DNA of 38,608 nucleotides from Thermoplasmata archaeon. GTDB lineage: Archaea; Thermoplasmatota; DTKX01; JAHFTX01. The DNA lies in contig JAHFTX010000029.1 of assembly GCA_023265395.1 (NCBI GenBank), positions 1-38,608 on the forward strand, given 5' to 3'. Below the pieces are notes generated by a model that saw only the letters and a program-made list of their open reading frames with translations, searched no databases and was not told the DNA's origin. Below are positions 16,531-24,857 of the stretch, piece after piece. The first letter of the stretch is position 1. Each line of letters begins with the position of its first letter. A program made the position numbers and the translations under genes.

Positions 16531-17673
16531 ATGCACCCGCGGTTCGCAGCCCGCACGGTGGGAATCCAGACATCTGGCATCCGCAAGATGTTCGAGATCG
16601 CATCCAAGGACGCGGTGCATTTGGGGTTGGGCGAACCTGATTTCCAACCCCCGGCTGAGGTCCAAGCTGCCCTTTCGCGAGCCGTCGCAGCAGGTCAGAA
16701 CAAGTACGCCTCCATCTCGGGCATTCCTGACCTGAAGGCTGCCATCGCTGACTACAACCGGCATTATCGCCCAGACCTCTCGGCCGAGCAGGTCGTCGTC
16801 ACCATCGGTGGCAGTGAGGCACTGTGGGTCGCGGCGCTGGGGTTCTATGACCATGGCGACGAGGTGCTCATCCCTGATCCAGGTTTCGTCTTCTACGGCC
16901 CTCACGCACGGTTGATGGGCGCGACCCCCGTGCCCTATACGTTGCGGCAGGAGGATGGGTTCCTTCCCCGGGAGGAGGAACTCAAAGATCTCGTCGGACC
17001 CAAGACCAAGGCCATCGTCGTCAATAGCCCCTCCAATCCCACGGGCGGAGTCTTCTCAGAACAGCACGCTCGGGCCATCGCTGACCTTGCTGCCGACCAT
17101 GACCTCGTCATCATCTCCGACGAGGTCTATGACCGACTGGTCTACGAGGGGAGCCACCACAGCATGCTCACATACAGCGATCGCACGGTGATGGTCAACT
17201 CCTTCAGCAAGACACTGGCGATGACCGGTTGGCGCCTAGGATACCTGATTGCCGACCACGAGGTCGCCGAGAAACTGGGGATGCTCCACTACTATACAGT
17301 CGCGTGCGCCCCCACTCCCGTCCAGGTCGCAGCGGTGGCTGGCCTCTCCTCCGACGGCACCTTCCTCGCCGCCATGAAGAAGGCCTTCCGCGCCCGTCGC
17401 GACAGGATTGTCGCGCGGCTCAACGGCATCGAGGGGTTCCACTGCCCCGCACCGAAGGGGGCGTTCTACGCCATGCCGACCGTCGACTTCAGGTTGCCGG
17501 ACCAAGAGCTCGCCATGCACTTGCTGCGCAATGGGGTTGTCTGCTCTCCGGGCTCTGCCTTTGGAGCGGCAGGGGCGGGCCACTTGCGCTTCAGCTACGC
17601 GACTTCAGAGGCGACCATTGACGAGGGCATGGACCGCATCGCGGCAGCCGTCAAGGACCTCCCTCGCACGTGA
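16531..17673 (+). CDS. Class I PLP-dependent aminotransferase (aspartate aminotransferase-like)
   Basis: A 380-aa fold-type I enzyme, full length for subgroup I-gamma aspartate/aromatic aminotransferases. Visible motifs: GLGEPDF near residue 33, the PNPTG-like SPSNPTGG, DEVYD (Asp and Tyr contacting PLP), the Schiff-base Lys227 in NSFSKTLAMTGWRLGY, and the substrate carboxylate-binding Arg in GHLRFSYA. These enzymes transfer the amino group of aspartate or similar amino acids to 2-oxoglutarate in the cytosol; the precise substrate cannot be read from sequence. It follows the protease gene by 44 bases. A CCTTTTGGG stretch about 28 bases before the ATG could be a weak TATA box for a leaderless message. 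Confidence 0.9.
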   Translation: MHPRFAARTVGIQTSGIRKMFEIASKDAVHLGLGEPDFQPPAEVQAALSRAVAAGQNKYASISGIPDLKAAIADYNRHYRPDLSAEQVVVTIGGSEALWVAALGFYDHGDEVLIPDPGFVFYGPHARLMGATPVPYTLRQEDGFLPREEELKDLVGPKTKAIVVNSPSNPTGGVFSEQHARAIADLAADHDLVIISDEVYDRLVYEGSHHSMLTYSDRTVMVNSFSKTLAMTGWRLGYLIADHEVAEKLGMLHYYTVACAPTPVQVAAVAGLSSDGTFLAAMKKAFRARRDRIVARLNGIEGFHCPAPKGAFYAMPTVDFRLPDQELAMHLLRNGVVCSPGSAFGAAGAGHLRFSYATSEATIDEGMDRIAAAVKDLPRT

Positions 17674-17964
17674 TGACGGCGGCACCTCCCACGAGGGCAG
17701 TTGCTTTGCCCTGTCACCGATGGAGGCGCGAAAGATACTTGTAGGTCCCGTGCTAGTTTGTACCATGCTAGAGATTGACATGGCTCCGGACTTCCCCCAT
17801 CACCTACTGGGGGGAGCCTGGGGGCCCTACCGATGATCGGTCCGTAGTCGTGGACCGGGCCTCCCGGCCTGCCATCCGGGAGGCCGCATCGGAGATGCCC
17901 GCAGGAGCCAGGTCTCCTCCAGCTACGGCGAAGGGTCTGGGGCAAGACCAACGGAGGAGGGCAG
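17674..17964. other. 291-bp intergenic region rich in inverted repeats
   Basis: No open frame here looks like a protein. The region holds three successive inverted repeats (17830-17840, 17839-17856, 17858-17885) and then GGTCT/AGACC flanking a short loop just before the next gene's GGAGGAGGG ribosome-binding site. I could not match it to a known riboswitch or RNA family. Confidence 0.5.
17858..17885 (+). repeat. Perfect 10-bp inverted repeat (stable hairpin)
   Basis: GGCCTCCCGG (17858-17867) and CCGGGAGGCC (17876-17885) pair perfectly across an eight-base loop. All but two of the pairs are G-C. Two smaller inverted repeats lie directly upstream. It may be a terminator remnant, a structured leader or a protein-binding site. 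Confidence 0.7.
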
Positions 17965-18522
17965 ATGAACCCAGCTACGCGCATCTGGCGTGCCGAGGCG
18001 GCGGTCGCCGGTCCGGTGGTCACGGTAATCGCGGTCGGGTTGATGGCCCTCTCGGGCTACTTCTTGTGGTCGACCGTCCAACTAGCTGCACCCCCAGCGA
18101 CCTCGGCACCCCGGCCGGCATTCGCCATCGGTGTGGTCACGGCCAGCTGCGAGCCCTGGGAGGTCGATGGAGTGCCTGTGGTGCGCCTCTCGGCGATGCT
18201 GGTGGAGATCGAGATGATCCGCGGGGCGCCGATACCCCCCAAACTCGTCCGCCTGGAGCTCAGGACCCCTTCGGAGCGCATGCTCTACTTCCCCGGCGAG
18301 AGCGCGACGCTGCCTCAGCGCTTCGCCTACATCGCCGACACCGTACCGGCACTCGACCGCGAGTTGCCGCAGACGCTGCAGATCTTCCTCGACGATGACG
18401 ATCCTGATGTGCTCGGAGGTCAGACCTTCACGCTGACGGCCGCTGCCGACGCCGCCCATCCCGCGGGGAGCCGTACCATGCAGCTACATGACTGTCCCAG
18501 CGGCGGGGCGGTGATCCTCTAG
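17965..18522 (+). CDS. Secreted or surface protein with pilin-like N-terminal anchor
   Basis: A 185-aa protein. A positively charged start (NPATRIWRAEAAV) leads into one hydrophobic helix (about residues 14-36) and then a beta-rich exported domain of about 140 residues with an acidic DDDDPD loop and two Cys that could pair (EPWEV region and HDCPSGG). The N-terminus resembles archaeal type IV pilin-like or single-anchor proteins, but I see no clear class III cleavage motif, so pilin identity is only a possibility. The start is set by a strong GGAGGAGGG site four bases upstream of the ATG. Its stop codon shares a CTAG with the convergent GAF gene. Confidence 0.7.
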   Translation: MNPATRIWRAEAAVAGPVVTVIAVGLMALSGYFLWSTVQLAAPPATSAPRPAFAIGVVTASCEPWEVDGVPVVRLSAMLVEIEMIRGAPIPPKLVRLELRTPSERMLYFPGESATLPQRFAYIADTVPALDRELPQTLQIFLDDDDPDVLGGQTFTLTAAADAAHPAGSRTMQLHDCPSGGAVIL

Positions 18523-19553
18523 GCGCCGATCAATCGCTCGGGGACCTTCTCTGAGGCGACCTTCATGGCCACGATGAGGCCCAGCATCTCACTGATGGCG
18601 ATGTCCTGTTCGCGGAAGTGACTGACCGAAGGGCTAGAGATGACCACAAGCCCCTCGACCTCGATGCCCAGGACTACCGGGATTACGAGCATCGAACGCA
18701 CCTCCATCTCCGGGAGTTTCTCGTGATCGGGGTCCTTCTCGGTGTCGTTGCAGAGCACGACCGTGGCCATGCGGTAGGCGCGCCCAAGCAAGCCCTGCTC
18801 GACCGAGTGGCGGGTCCACAACTTCTGTTCACGTTTGAAGTTCCCCGCCGTGTGCGTCAGGACGAGCTCCTGCACCGCCGAGTCGACTTGGAAGTAACCG
18901 CAATTGGCATAGCCAAAAGCCGCCTGAATGCCCGTCATGGCCTCCATCAGGAAGGCATCGAGACTGCCGCCGCGGAGGGCCAGCTGTCCGAGCGCACGGA
19001 CGGTCTGCGACTTGCGTGTGAGATCCTTGACGGCGTCTAGGTTGCGCTGGCGCTCGAGGGCGAGACCGAGCAATTCGGTCAGCGGCCGCAGAAGCGCGAC
19101 GTGCTCCTTGCCGAAGACCTCGCTCTCCCCCTTGGCGTCGCTATCGAGTTCGAGGATCCCGACGGTCTCGCCGCGAGCGACGATCGGGAGGCAGATGTAG
19201 GAGCGGATTCCCTGCTTAGCCAACGGGCTGTCTGCAGGCGTGCTGCTGCTGGTGATTGGGCGGGCGACGACCGCCTCGCCAGTGAGCACGGCCTTCCACG
19301 GGCCATGGTAGAGCTTGGGGATCGAGAAGCCCGTGACTACCTCCCCTGGCAGATCGTCGTGCAACACGTAGGCCAACAATCGCGCACGCTCGGTGTCAAG
19401 GAAGGAGACCACAATCCGCTGGACCAGCATCACCGTCAGCAGCTGGTCCTTGACCAGATCGTAGATGTCGTCGAGGTCGAGGTCCTGTTGCAGGGCGTGG
19501 ATGACCTTGGTCAGGATTGGACCGAGTGCGGTTGCGACATCACCCTTGACCAT
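18519..19553 (-). CDS. Tandem GAF-domain protein
   Basis: A 344-aa cytosolic protein with two GAF domains (about residues 30-175 and 190-335), each with the IPxxxxxxxxGxLxLxS-like strand pattern (LPIVARGETVGILELDS; IPVVLGIEVEGLVVISS). GAF domains bind small ligands or sense redox and light; no kinase, phosphodiesterase or HTH output is attached, so it must act through a partner. The frame is open to 19670, but a TATA box at 19583-19591 and GGTGGAG just before the ATG at 19553 fix the start. It is divergent from the propeller gene and converges with the pilin-like gene. Confidence 0.85.
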   Translation of the reverse strand: MVKGDVATALGPILTKVIHALQQDLDLDDIYDLVKDQLLTVMLVQRIVVSFLDTERARLLAYVLHDDLPGEVVTGFSIPKLYHGPWKAVLTGEAVVARPITSSSTPADSPLAKQGIRSYICLPIVARGETVGILELDSDAKGESEVFGKEHVALLRPLTELLGLALERQRNLDAVKDLTRKSQTVRALGQLALRGGSLDAFLMEAMTGIQAAFGYANCGYFQVDSAVQELVLTHTAGNFKREQKLWTRHSVEQGLLGRAYRMATVVLCNDTEKDPDHEKLPEMEVRSMLVIPVVLGIEVEGLVVISSPSVSHFREQDIAISEMLGLIVAMKVASEKVPERLIGA

Positions 19554-19582
19554 TCTCCACCAACGGGCGCCAATGGGGGTCG

Positions 19583-19591
19583 AGTAATAAG
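19583..19591 (-). promoter_or_regulatory. TATA box of the GAF gene
   Basis: CTTATTACT on the minus strand is centred 34 bases before the ATG at 19553, which predicts a leader of about eight bases. Confidence 0.5.
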
Positions 19592-19668
19592 CCTTGCAGG
19601 TGGCCGCGCGTTGCCCGAGACTGGCTGTGGCGGCAAAGGTTGATGCCACGCCTTCCCATCGTACGCGC

Positions 19669-20913
19669 ATGGAGTGGCGGTCTGGCGCACGCGTCGCGCT
19701 GATGATTGTGGCGTCCTTGCTGCTAGCCTCCCTTCAGGTAACATCGGGGCAAGAGGGATCGAAACGCACCGACCAAGCCGCCGTGCAGATCCTCGATCGC
19801 GTGCAGAGCGATGACCTGCTGGGCGCGTCACGCATGGGTGGGAGCTCGGTGATCTTCGCCGTTGGCAATCACGGCGCGATTGTCCGTTATGATGGTTCCA
19901 GTGGCTCGTTGGCCACCCTGACACGGTCGACGGGACTCCCGTTGCGAGCTATCGCCTTCCAGCCTGGAACGACCCGTGCCCTGGTGGTCGGTGGGGGTGG
20001 CCATGCCTGGTGGATGCAGAGCAACGGCTCGATGAGCGGGCTCCCCACGGGGACGACCATGGAGCTGTATGACGTTGATTGGGTCAGTTCCGGTACGGCC
20101 ATCATCGTCGGTGGCACGATTCCCATCGACGACCGCCCGGGGGAGGGACTGGTGCTTCGCTTTGACGCCACATCTTCCAACTTCACCCGCCTCCCGACCC
20201 CCTCGGTCCATACCCAACTCTACCGGTATGGGAGTTCCCCTGGCGGGGAGGTCGGCTACGCCGTCGGTCTCGACCACACGGTGCTTCGCATCAGCGGAGA
20301 CTCCACCGACCTGGTCCAGCATGATCGCACGCAGTTCCCCGCGGACATCCTCAACGGCGTGGCTTTCCGCAACGATGGCCGGCCCTTCTTCTGCGGCTCG
20401 AGCGGGACCGTACTGACCCTCGACGGGAATGGTCGAACAACGGTGGTGGTCACCGGTACGCCCAACCGGCTCTTCGATATCATTTGGGACCCGACATCGG
20501 ACACGGGCTTACTCATGGCCGACAGCGGCCTGATCCTCCGCTACAACGGTGCGGTACCCAGCATCCGGGACGTCAGTTTCTCCGTTGTCAGCACGCACGG
20601 CAACTTCAACAACCTTTTCTCTGCATCCTTTGGCCCTGACGGGGCGTGGGCCCTTATCGTCGGCGCCAAGGGCACCCTCGCTCGGTGGCCGGACGCCACG
20701 TCGACTACGACGGCGCCCTATGACAATACCGTCGTCTATCTCGTCATCGGGACCGTGATCACTGCTCTTGTGGTACTGGTCGTCCTGCGGCTTCGGGACG
20801 CGGTGCACACAGAGGAGTTGGCCGACGCCGCCAAAGGGCGGCGTTCCGGCCGCTCGGGCAAGCGGGCGGCCAGACGGAGCGGTGTGAGTCGCAGCGGCCC
20901 TCGGCGACGCTAG
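19669..20913 (+). CDS. Membrane-anchored beta-propeller-like surface protein
   Basis: A 414-aa protein with a signal peptide (about residues 1-30, cleaved near VTSGQEG). The body consists of repeated four-strand units with the rhythm FAVGNHGAIVRYDG, ALVVGGGGHAW, AIIVGGTI, GYAVGLDHTVLRI, FFCGSSGTVLTL, LLMADSGLILRYNG and ALIVGAKGTLARW. That is a Ycf48/BNR-like beta-propeller of about seven blades. One TM helix (about 352-373) and a very basic Arg/Lys/Ser-rich tail close the chain. The frame opens at 19594, but the ATG at 19669 gives a proper signal peptide. The last bases share a CTAG stop overlap with the convergent gene. Ligand unknown. Confidence 0.8.
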   Translation: MEWRSGARVALMIVASLLLASLQVTSGQEGSKRTDQAAVQILDRVQSDDLLGASRMGGSSVIFAVGNHGAIVRYDGSSGSLATLTRSTGLPLRAIAFQPGTTRALVVGGGGHAWWMQSNGSMSGLPTGTTMELYDVDWVSSGTAIIVGGTIPIDDRPGEGLVLRFDATSSNFTRLPTPSVHTQLYRYGSSPGGEVGYAVGLDHTVLRISGDSTDLVQHDRTQFPADILNGVAFRNDGRPFFCGSSGTVLTLDGNGRTTVVVTGTPNRLFDIIWDPTSDTGLLMADSGLILRYNGAVPSIRDVSFSVVSTHGNFNNLFSASFGPDGAWALIVGAKGTLARWPDATSTTTAPYDNTVVYLVIGTVITALVVLVVLRLRDAVHTEELADAAKGRRSGRSGKRAARRSGVSRSGPRRR

Positions 20914-21419
20914 GGCCTGGTCCACTGGTCAAGGGTCGCGTTTCGCGGGTCAATCCCGCGGAGCAGCTGGGCACGCACCCCGATCAGGTCGACGACAGCT
21001 GCCACGTCTTCGCCATCACGCACCACGAAGCTAGGCCATCGCACCCCGCCATAGTCGCGAGCGACCTCGACAATGGCCAACAGGTCATCGCGGACCTCTC
21101 GTGCCTGCAGGAGCACCGGCAACTCGCTACGGCTCCGTATCGGCACGGTCACTGCCGCGTTGCGTCCCCACCGGAGGTGACACAGCTCTTCCAGGCCAAG
21201 ATAGAAGGTCGGCGCCCAGATGCGCGATTGCCGATCGTAGACTAATCCCTCGCTGACGTCCGGTAGCTCACGCAGGGACCGCCGCACGCCAGCGAGCAGC
21301 TCCCGCTGCGCCGGCTCAGCCTCTGCCAAGACCGCCTCGACGGTCGGTGCGTCGCCGCCGTCGAGGGTGGACTGTACGGGCGATGCGGCCATCCCGTGGA
21401 TGTGTCCCTTGGGACGCAT
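20910..21419 (-). CDS. Hypothetical protein, possibly DUF1801/YdhG-like
   Basis: A 169-aa soluble protein. The central part (AQRELLAGVRRSLRELPDVSEGLVYDRQSRIW, TFYLGLEELCHLRWGRN) is reminiscent of the DUF1801/YdhG-like fold, but I am not sure. There is no signal peptide or TM helix. It lies 49 bases downstream of ksgA on the same strand and may be the last gene of the gdh/pus10/rpl21e/rpoF/ksgA run. An alternative ATG at 21392 would shorten it by nine residues. Its stop codon shares CTAG with the convergent propeller gene. Confidence 0.65.
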   Translation of the reverse strand: MRPKGHIHGMAASPVQSTLDGGDAPTVEAVLAEAEPAQRELLAGVRRSLRELPDVSEGLVYDRQSRIWAPTFYLGLEELCHLRWGRNAAVTVPIRSRSELPVLLQAREVRDDLLAIVEVARDYGGVRWPSFVVRDGEDVAAVVDLIGVRAQLLRGIDPRNATLDQWTRP

Positions 21420-21468
21420 GGAATCGGCGTGGGCAGTGGCAGAGGCGCCACAAAGTGTTGTCGTCTGA

Positions 21469-22296
21469 TTATCGACAGTCCCGGGCGAGCGAATCGCACA
21501 GACGTGCCAATGCAGGCAAGTCGAGCGCTTCGGGCCGCAGCCGCGGCCAGGGTTCCCCTTCTGCTCCTGCGTGGTCGATTAGCGATTGGACGGCGGCAGG
21601 GCGAACCCCAAGAGCAGGGGAACACAGCAACAGAGAGTTGCGGGCTTGCTTGCGCCGGTGCTGGAACAAGCCATCGATGAGGCCCCAGAGCAATCGTAGG
21701 TCCTCTACCTCCACCCGTGGCGCCCGTCGTCTGAGGTGTACGATGGCCGAGCGGACCTTGGGAGGGGGGTCGAAAGCCCCAGGGGGGATGACCTCCAGCC
21801 GTTCGACGTCATGGGCGTAGGCAGCCTTGGCCGAAAGGCGCCCCCAATCACGCGTGCCGACCTTGGCACACAGCCGTGAGGCGACTTCGAGTTGCACCAT
21901 CAAGACCGCGCGACCGATGGGATGCGAAACGAAGGGATCGAGCACGCGGCCGAGGACCGGGCCACTGACCTGGAAGGGGAGGTTGGCGACCAACACCTCG
22001 ACCCGAGGCCAATGCAAGATCGCGGCATCGCCGATGTGGACAGCTACCTTGGAACAGCCTTCCAGCAGCGGCACGCCATAGGCGAATTCCCGATCGATCT
22101 CAATCACCTCGAGGTGGGCACCAGTCGCGGCCAGCCGCGTGGTGAGTATGCCCCGACCGGGACCAATCTCCAGTACGCGCTCGCCCGGAACGAGCGCGGC
22201 CCCGGCGACAAAGCGGTCGGCCAGCTTACGGTCCCGAAGGAAATGCTGACCAAGAGGGGGACGGCGGCTGCCGTCGCGGCGACGCCGCCGGGTCAT
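21469..22296 (-). CDS. ksgA: 16S rRNA adenine dimethyltransferase KsgA/Dim1
   Basis: KsgA/Dim1 transfers four methyl groups from SAM to two adjacent adenines in the 3'-terminal helix of small-subunit rRNA and acts as a checkpoint in 30S assembly. The 275-aa protein shows GQHFL (16-20), the SAM-binding VLEIGPGRGILT (41-52), the acidic EIDRE, GDAAILHW, and the catalytic NLPF motif in VANLPFQVSGP (103-113). Length is normal. It lies six bases downstream of the DUF655 gene, in the conserved archaeal order rpl21e-rpoF-DUF655-ksgA. Confidence 0.96.
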   Translation of the reverse strand: MTRRRRRDGSRRPPLGQHFLRDRKLADRFVAGAALVPGERVLEIGPGRGILTTRLAATGAHLEVIEIDREFAYGVPLLEGCSKVAVHIGDAAILHWPRVEVLVANLPFQVSGPVLGRVLDPFVSHPIGRAVLMVQLEVASRLCAKVGTRDWGRLSAKAAYAHDVERLEVIPPGAFDPPPKVRSAIVHLRRRAPRVEVEDLRLLWGLIDGLFQHRRKQARNSLLLCSPALGVRPAAVQSLIDHAGAEGEPWPRLRPEALDLPALARLCDSLARDCR

Positions 22297-22302
22297 GGGA
22301 CC

Positions 22303-22851
22303 TCAGGGCGCCACGAAGATGTGGTACTTCTGTGAGGGGTCAGAGATCTCCTGCTCGATACGCCGGGCGATCAGCTTCTCCGGATGGTGCACCAGTGGCA
22401 CGCGCTCGGAGAGGTCGGCGAGGCTCGCGAAGGGCTTGCGCTTGCGCTCCTCGACGATCTTGAGCATGGTCTTCTTGCCCAGGCCCGGGAGGAGCTCGAG
22501 AATATGGAGCCGCGTGCTGACTGCACCAGCTTCGTTGTAGAAGGCCACGAAGCGCTCCTCCTGGGCCTTGACGAGCTGTTCGAGCACGAAGGGCAGCTCA
22601 TTCTGCGCCGCGGCGGTCAACTCATTCATCCCGACTCGACGCTTGACATGGAGCACCTTCGTTCGCAGATGGACCTCCTTGCCGATGTAGATTCGCTCCC
22701 CCAAGGTCAGGGTCGCATCGTCCTTGGGGACTAACTCGAGCAGCTTGAACTCTGTCTCTCCCAGGGCGAACGCCAGCGGCTCGCGCTTGAAGCGACGACC
22801 ATCGACAGGGCCCTGGGCTAAAAAGTCCAGGATGTACGCGTGGTCCTCCAT
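22303..22851 (-). CDS. DUF655 protein (OB-fold plus helix-hairpin-helix)
   Basis: An archaeal conserved protein of 182 aa, probably nucleic-acid-binding. It opens MEDHAYILDFLAQG, has a beta-rich N-terminal half (ALGETEFKLLELVPK, LGERIYIGKE) and a helix-hairpin-helix near residues 115-145 (LHILELLPGLGKKTMLKIVEE). The ATG at 22851 follows GGAGGAG; the frame extends further upstream but overlaps rpoF and is Arg/Ser-rich, not protein-like. Its place between rpoF and ksgA is the conserved archaeal arrangement and suggests a role in RNA metabolism or ribosome biogenesis; no activity is established that I can name. Confidence 0.93.
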   Translation of the reverse strand: MEDHAYILDFLAQGPVDGRRFKREPLAFALGETEFKLLELVPKDDATLTLGERIYIGKEVHLRTKVLHVKRRVGMNELTAAAQNELPFVLEQLVKAQEERFVAFYNEAGAVSTRLHILELLPGLGKKTMLKIVEERKRKPFASLADLSERVPLVHHPEKLIARRIEQEISDPSQKYHIFVAP

Positions 22852-22876
22852 GGCGGACTCCTCCGACGGCACTGCG

Positions 22877-23203
22877 TCAGGGGAGGGTGTCCTCGACCAG
22901 CGCGAGGATCTTCTCGACCGTCGCGGTCTCGAGACTGTAGCGCTCCTTGGTGAACAGGGCCCGGACCTCCTCAGAACTCCGGGGGAGCACCTCGATGATC
23001 TTGAGGCAGACGGCTGGCGAGATGCGCTCGTCAATCGCCTGCACCTTCTTGAGGAGCTCCGCATGGGCGCCGTCGGTCAGAGGGGAGAATGACTCGGCAT
23101 GCTGCAGGGCCAGCCGCTGTTCGTAGCTGAGCTCGCGGCGTGCACCCTCGGTACTCAGGAGCCGCTTGACCGTTCCCAGATCCACCTGCGCCTCATCCGC
23201 CAC
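22877..23203 (-). CDS. rpoF: RNA polymerase subunit Rpo4 (RpoF)
   Basis: Rpo4 forms the stalk of archaeal RNA polymerase with Rpo7. The 108-aa protein has the family's features: a variable N-terminal strand region, the helix SYEQRLALQHAESFSPL, and the HRDC-like C-terminal helices KIIEVLPRSSEEVRALFTKERYSL with the ILALV ending. It lies between rpl21e (33 bases upstream) and the DUF655 gene (25 bases downstream) on one transcript. Confidence 0.95.
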   Translation of the reverse strand: MADEAQVDLGTVKRLLSTEGARRELSYEQRLALQHAESFSPLTDGAHAELLKKVQAIDERISPAVCLKIIEVLPRSSEEVRALFTKERYSLETATVEKILALVEDTLP

Positions 23204-23236
23204 GTTGCTCTACCCCCTCAGCGATGCGATGGTCAC

Positions 23237-23524
23237 CTACAAGGGCTGCAGGTGTTCAGGCCGGACAATCAGTTTCTTGGCCTTGTTGCCGTTGTAGATT
23301 TGGACGACGACGGCCTTCCCTTGGTGACCGAGCACGACGGCAGTGGTGCCCTGGAAGCGGCGGTGCGGCATGCCTGCATGGACCCGGGGCTCGAGGACGA
23401 CCGCCGCGCGGTCTCCGACCTTGAACGGGCGCATCGTGGCTGTAATGGTCAACTTACCTCGATTTCTGGGGCTGACATGGAGGATGTGACGGGTCTTATT
23501 CCGTAGTCCGCGGGAGCGTCGCAT
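23237..23524 (-). CDS. rpl21e: Ribosomal protein eL21 (L21e)
   Basis: A 95-aa large-subunit ribosomal protein found in archaea and eukaryotes. Typical features: MRRSRGLRNKTRHIL, the RNRGKLTIT segment, FKVGDRAAVVLEP, HRRFQGTTAVVLG and the C-terminal RPEHLQPL. It begins two bases after the pus10 stop codon, so the pair is tightly coupled. Confidence 0.97.
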   Translation of the reverse strand: MRRSRGLRNKTRHILHVSPRNRGKLTITATMRPFKVGDRAAVVLEPRVHAGMPHRRFQGTTAVVLGHQGKAVVVQIYNGNKAKKLIVRPEHLQPL

Positions 23525-23526
23525 GG

Positions 23527-24822
23527 TCAGCCCTCTGCCCCTTGGGGGGTATCCTCGTCCTTGTCGTGGACGGCGATGACGTCCAAGGCCTCGGCCCGTG
23601 CAGGCACTCCCAGGTGGGAGGACACTGAAGGGACCGTCCGGCCTCCGTCCCCAGAAATGAACTCCTTTATATACGTGCCGGACTGGGCACGGAGGGTCAT
23701 TTCGAATTGGCTGCCCCTCTCCCAGCTGTCGGCCGGGGTGTCGATTCGCAGCATGACGACACGTCGCTGGCGCACGAGATCGGCACGCCGATGGCTGACC
23801 CTGCGGGGGGTGCGCTGTTCGAGCGTTATCCCCTGGAGACTTGGCACGAGCGTGCGCAACGCCTCAAGGGATGCGCCGATCAGCGGGGTGTCGGTTACCA
23901 CTGTCAGGTGGTAGGACTTCTGGGCACCCTCGTCCTTGTAGGCACTCACCAACTCCCGAGCGGCCACTCGTAGTTGTAGCACTTCGACACGACCGGTGGC
24001 GAGGTCGTTGATCCGAGACTCCATCGAGGGGACGTCTATCGTCCGTCGTGTGGGCTCGAGCACTTCGATGACGAAGGGCCGGCCACGTCCAAGCATCCGT
24101 ACATCGATGTCCTCTCGTCCCATGCCATGGAAGCGTGCCCCGCTGCCACCACACGCCTCGATCAAGGTCGGAGCAACGAGTCCTTCGACCGAGATGGCAT
24201 AGCGCACGCCAGTGCCTTCGCATTCATCGCAGCCGTGCCCGCGACAGCTGCGGCAGGGCCAATGGGTCTGGGGGATGTCCCGGACGAGCTTGCGGTACCG
24301 TCCGGCGAAGTAGGTACTTCGCACTTGCACACGTGTGCGCAGGAACAGTGGGTCGACCTGTACCACCAGGTCGGGCATCTTGACGTCTGCGGTCTTGCCT
24401 GGGAGCAAGGCGAGCGCCCCTTTGCCCACCTCCCGATTGAATTCCCGTCGTAATGGCTCGGGCTTGGCGACATCCCCCAGTGGTGCCAGCGCCATCCCCT
24501 GGGCGTCCTCGGGGGAGCGATCGAGCAAGGCTCCGACTGCCAAGGTCTGGAACTCGTAGGGCGCCGAGGCCTCGACGACGAGCCTGGCCAGACGCGCGAT
24601 GTCGATGAGGATGCCAAGGCATAACGGGCAATCTGCCTCTGCTGGCAGCCACGTGCGCACCTGCGGCGGCAGCAGCAGTTCCATGCGCTGTGGATTGGTC
24701 AACCCATGCCCATAACCGGCGAAGGCCCGGCCGATGCACCGACCACACCATCCGTGCGCGACGAGTTGCCCTGCCGCTGCACATAGGCCATCGCTGACCC
24801 ACGGCGGTGGCGTCGGCGCCAT
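23527..24822 (-). CDS. pus10: tRNA pseudouridine synthase Pus10
   Basis: Pus10 makes pseudouridine at tRNA positions 54 and 55 in archaea. The 431-aa protein has an N-terminal zinc-binding THUMP-related domain (HGWCGRCIGR near residue 24, CPLC near 65) and the catalytic domain with GREDIDVRMLGRGRPFVIEV, where Asp240 is the likely catalytic residue. An additional Cys-rich loop (CRSCRGHGCDECEGTG near residues 193-208) is present, and the C-terminal SGTYIKEFISGDGGRT motif is characteristic. A GGGAG site precedes the ATG. It lies 35 bases after gdh and two bases before rpl21e. Confidence 0.95.
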   Translation of the reverse strand: MAPTPPPWVSDGLCAAAGQLVAHGWCGRCIGRAFAGYGHGLTNPQRMELLLPPQVRTWLPAEADCPLCLGILIDIARLARLVVEASAPYEFQTLAVGALLDRSPEDAQGMALAPLGDVAKPEPLRREFNREVGKGALALLPGKTADVKMPDLVVQVDPLFLRTRVQVRSTYFAGRYRKLVRDIPQTHWPCRSCRGHGCDECEGTGVRYAISVEGLVAPTLIEACGGSGARFHGMGREDIDVRMLGRGRPFVIEVLEPTRRTIDVPSMESRINDLATGRVEVLQLRVAARELVSAYKDEGAQKSYHLTVVTDTPLIGASLEALRTLVPSLQGITLEQRTPRRVSHRRADLVRQRRVVMLRIDTPADSWERGSQFEMTLRAQSGTYIKEFISGDGGRTVPSVSSHLGVPARAEALDVIAVHDKDEDTPQGAEG

Positions 24823-24857
24823 GAGTCTCCCGGAGCACCGATGGCCGCGAATCGATG

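Noticed and set aside
23666..23673. Perfect TTTATATA inside pus10, possible internal promoter for rpl21e
   Set aside because: It encodes the conserved pus10 residues TYIKEF and lies over 140 bases from the rpl21e start; probably coincidental, though start-site mapping could revive it.
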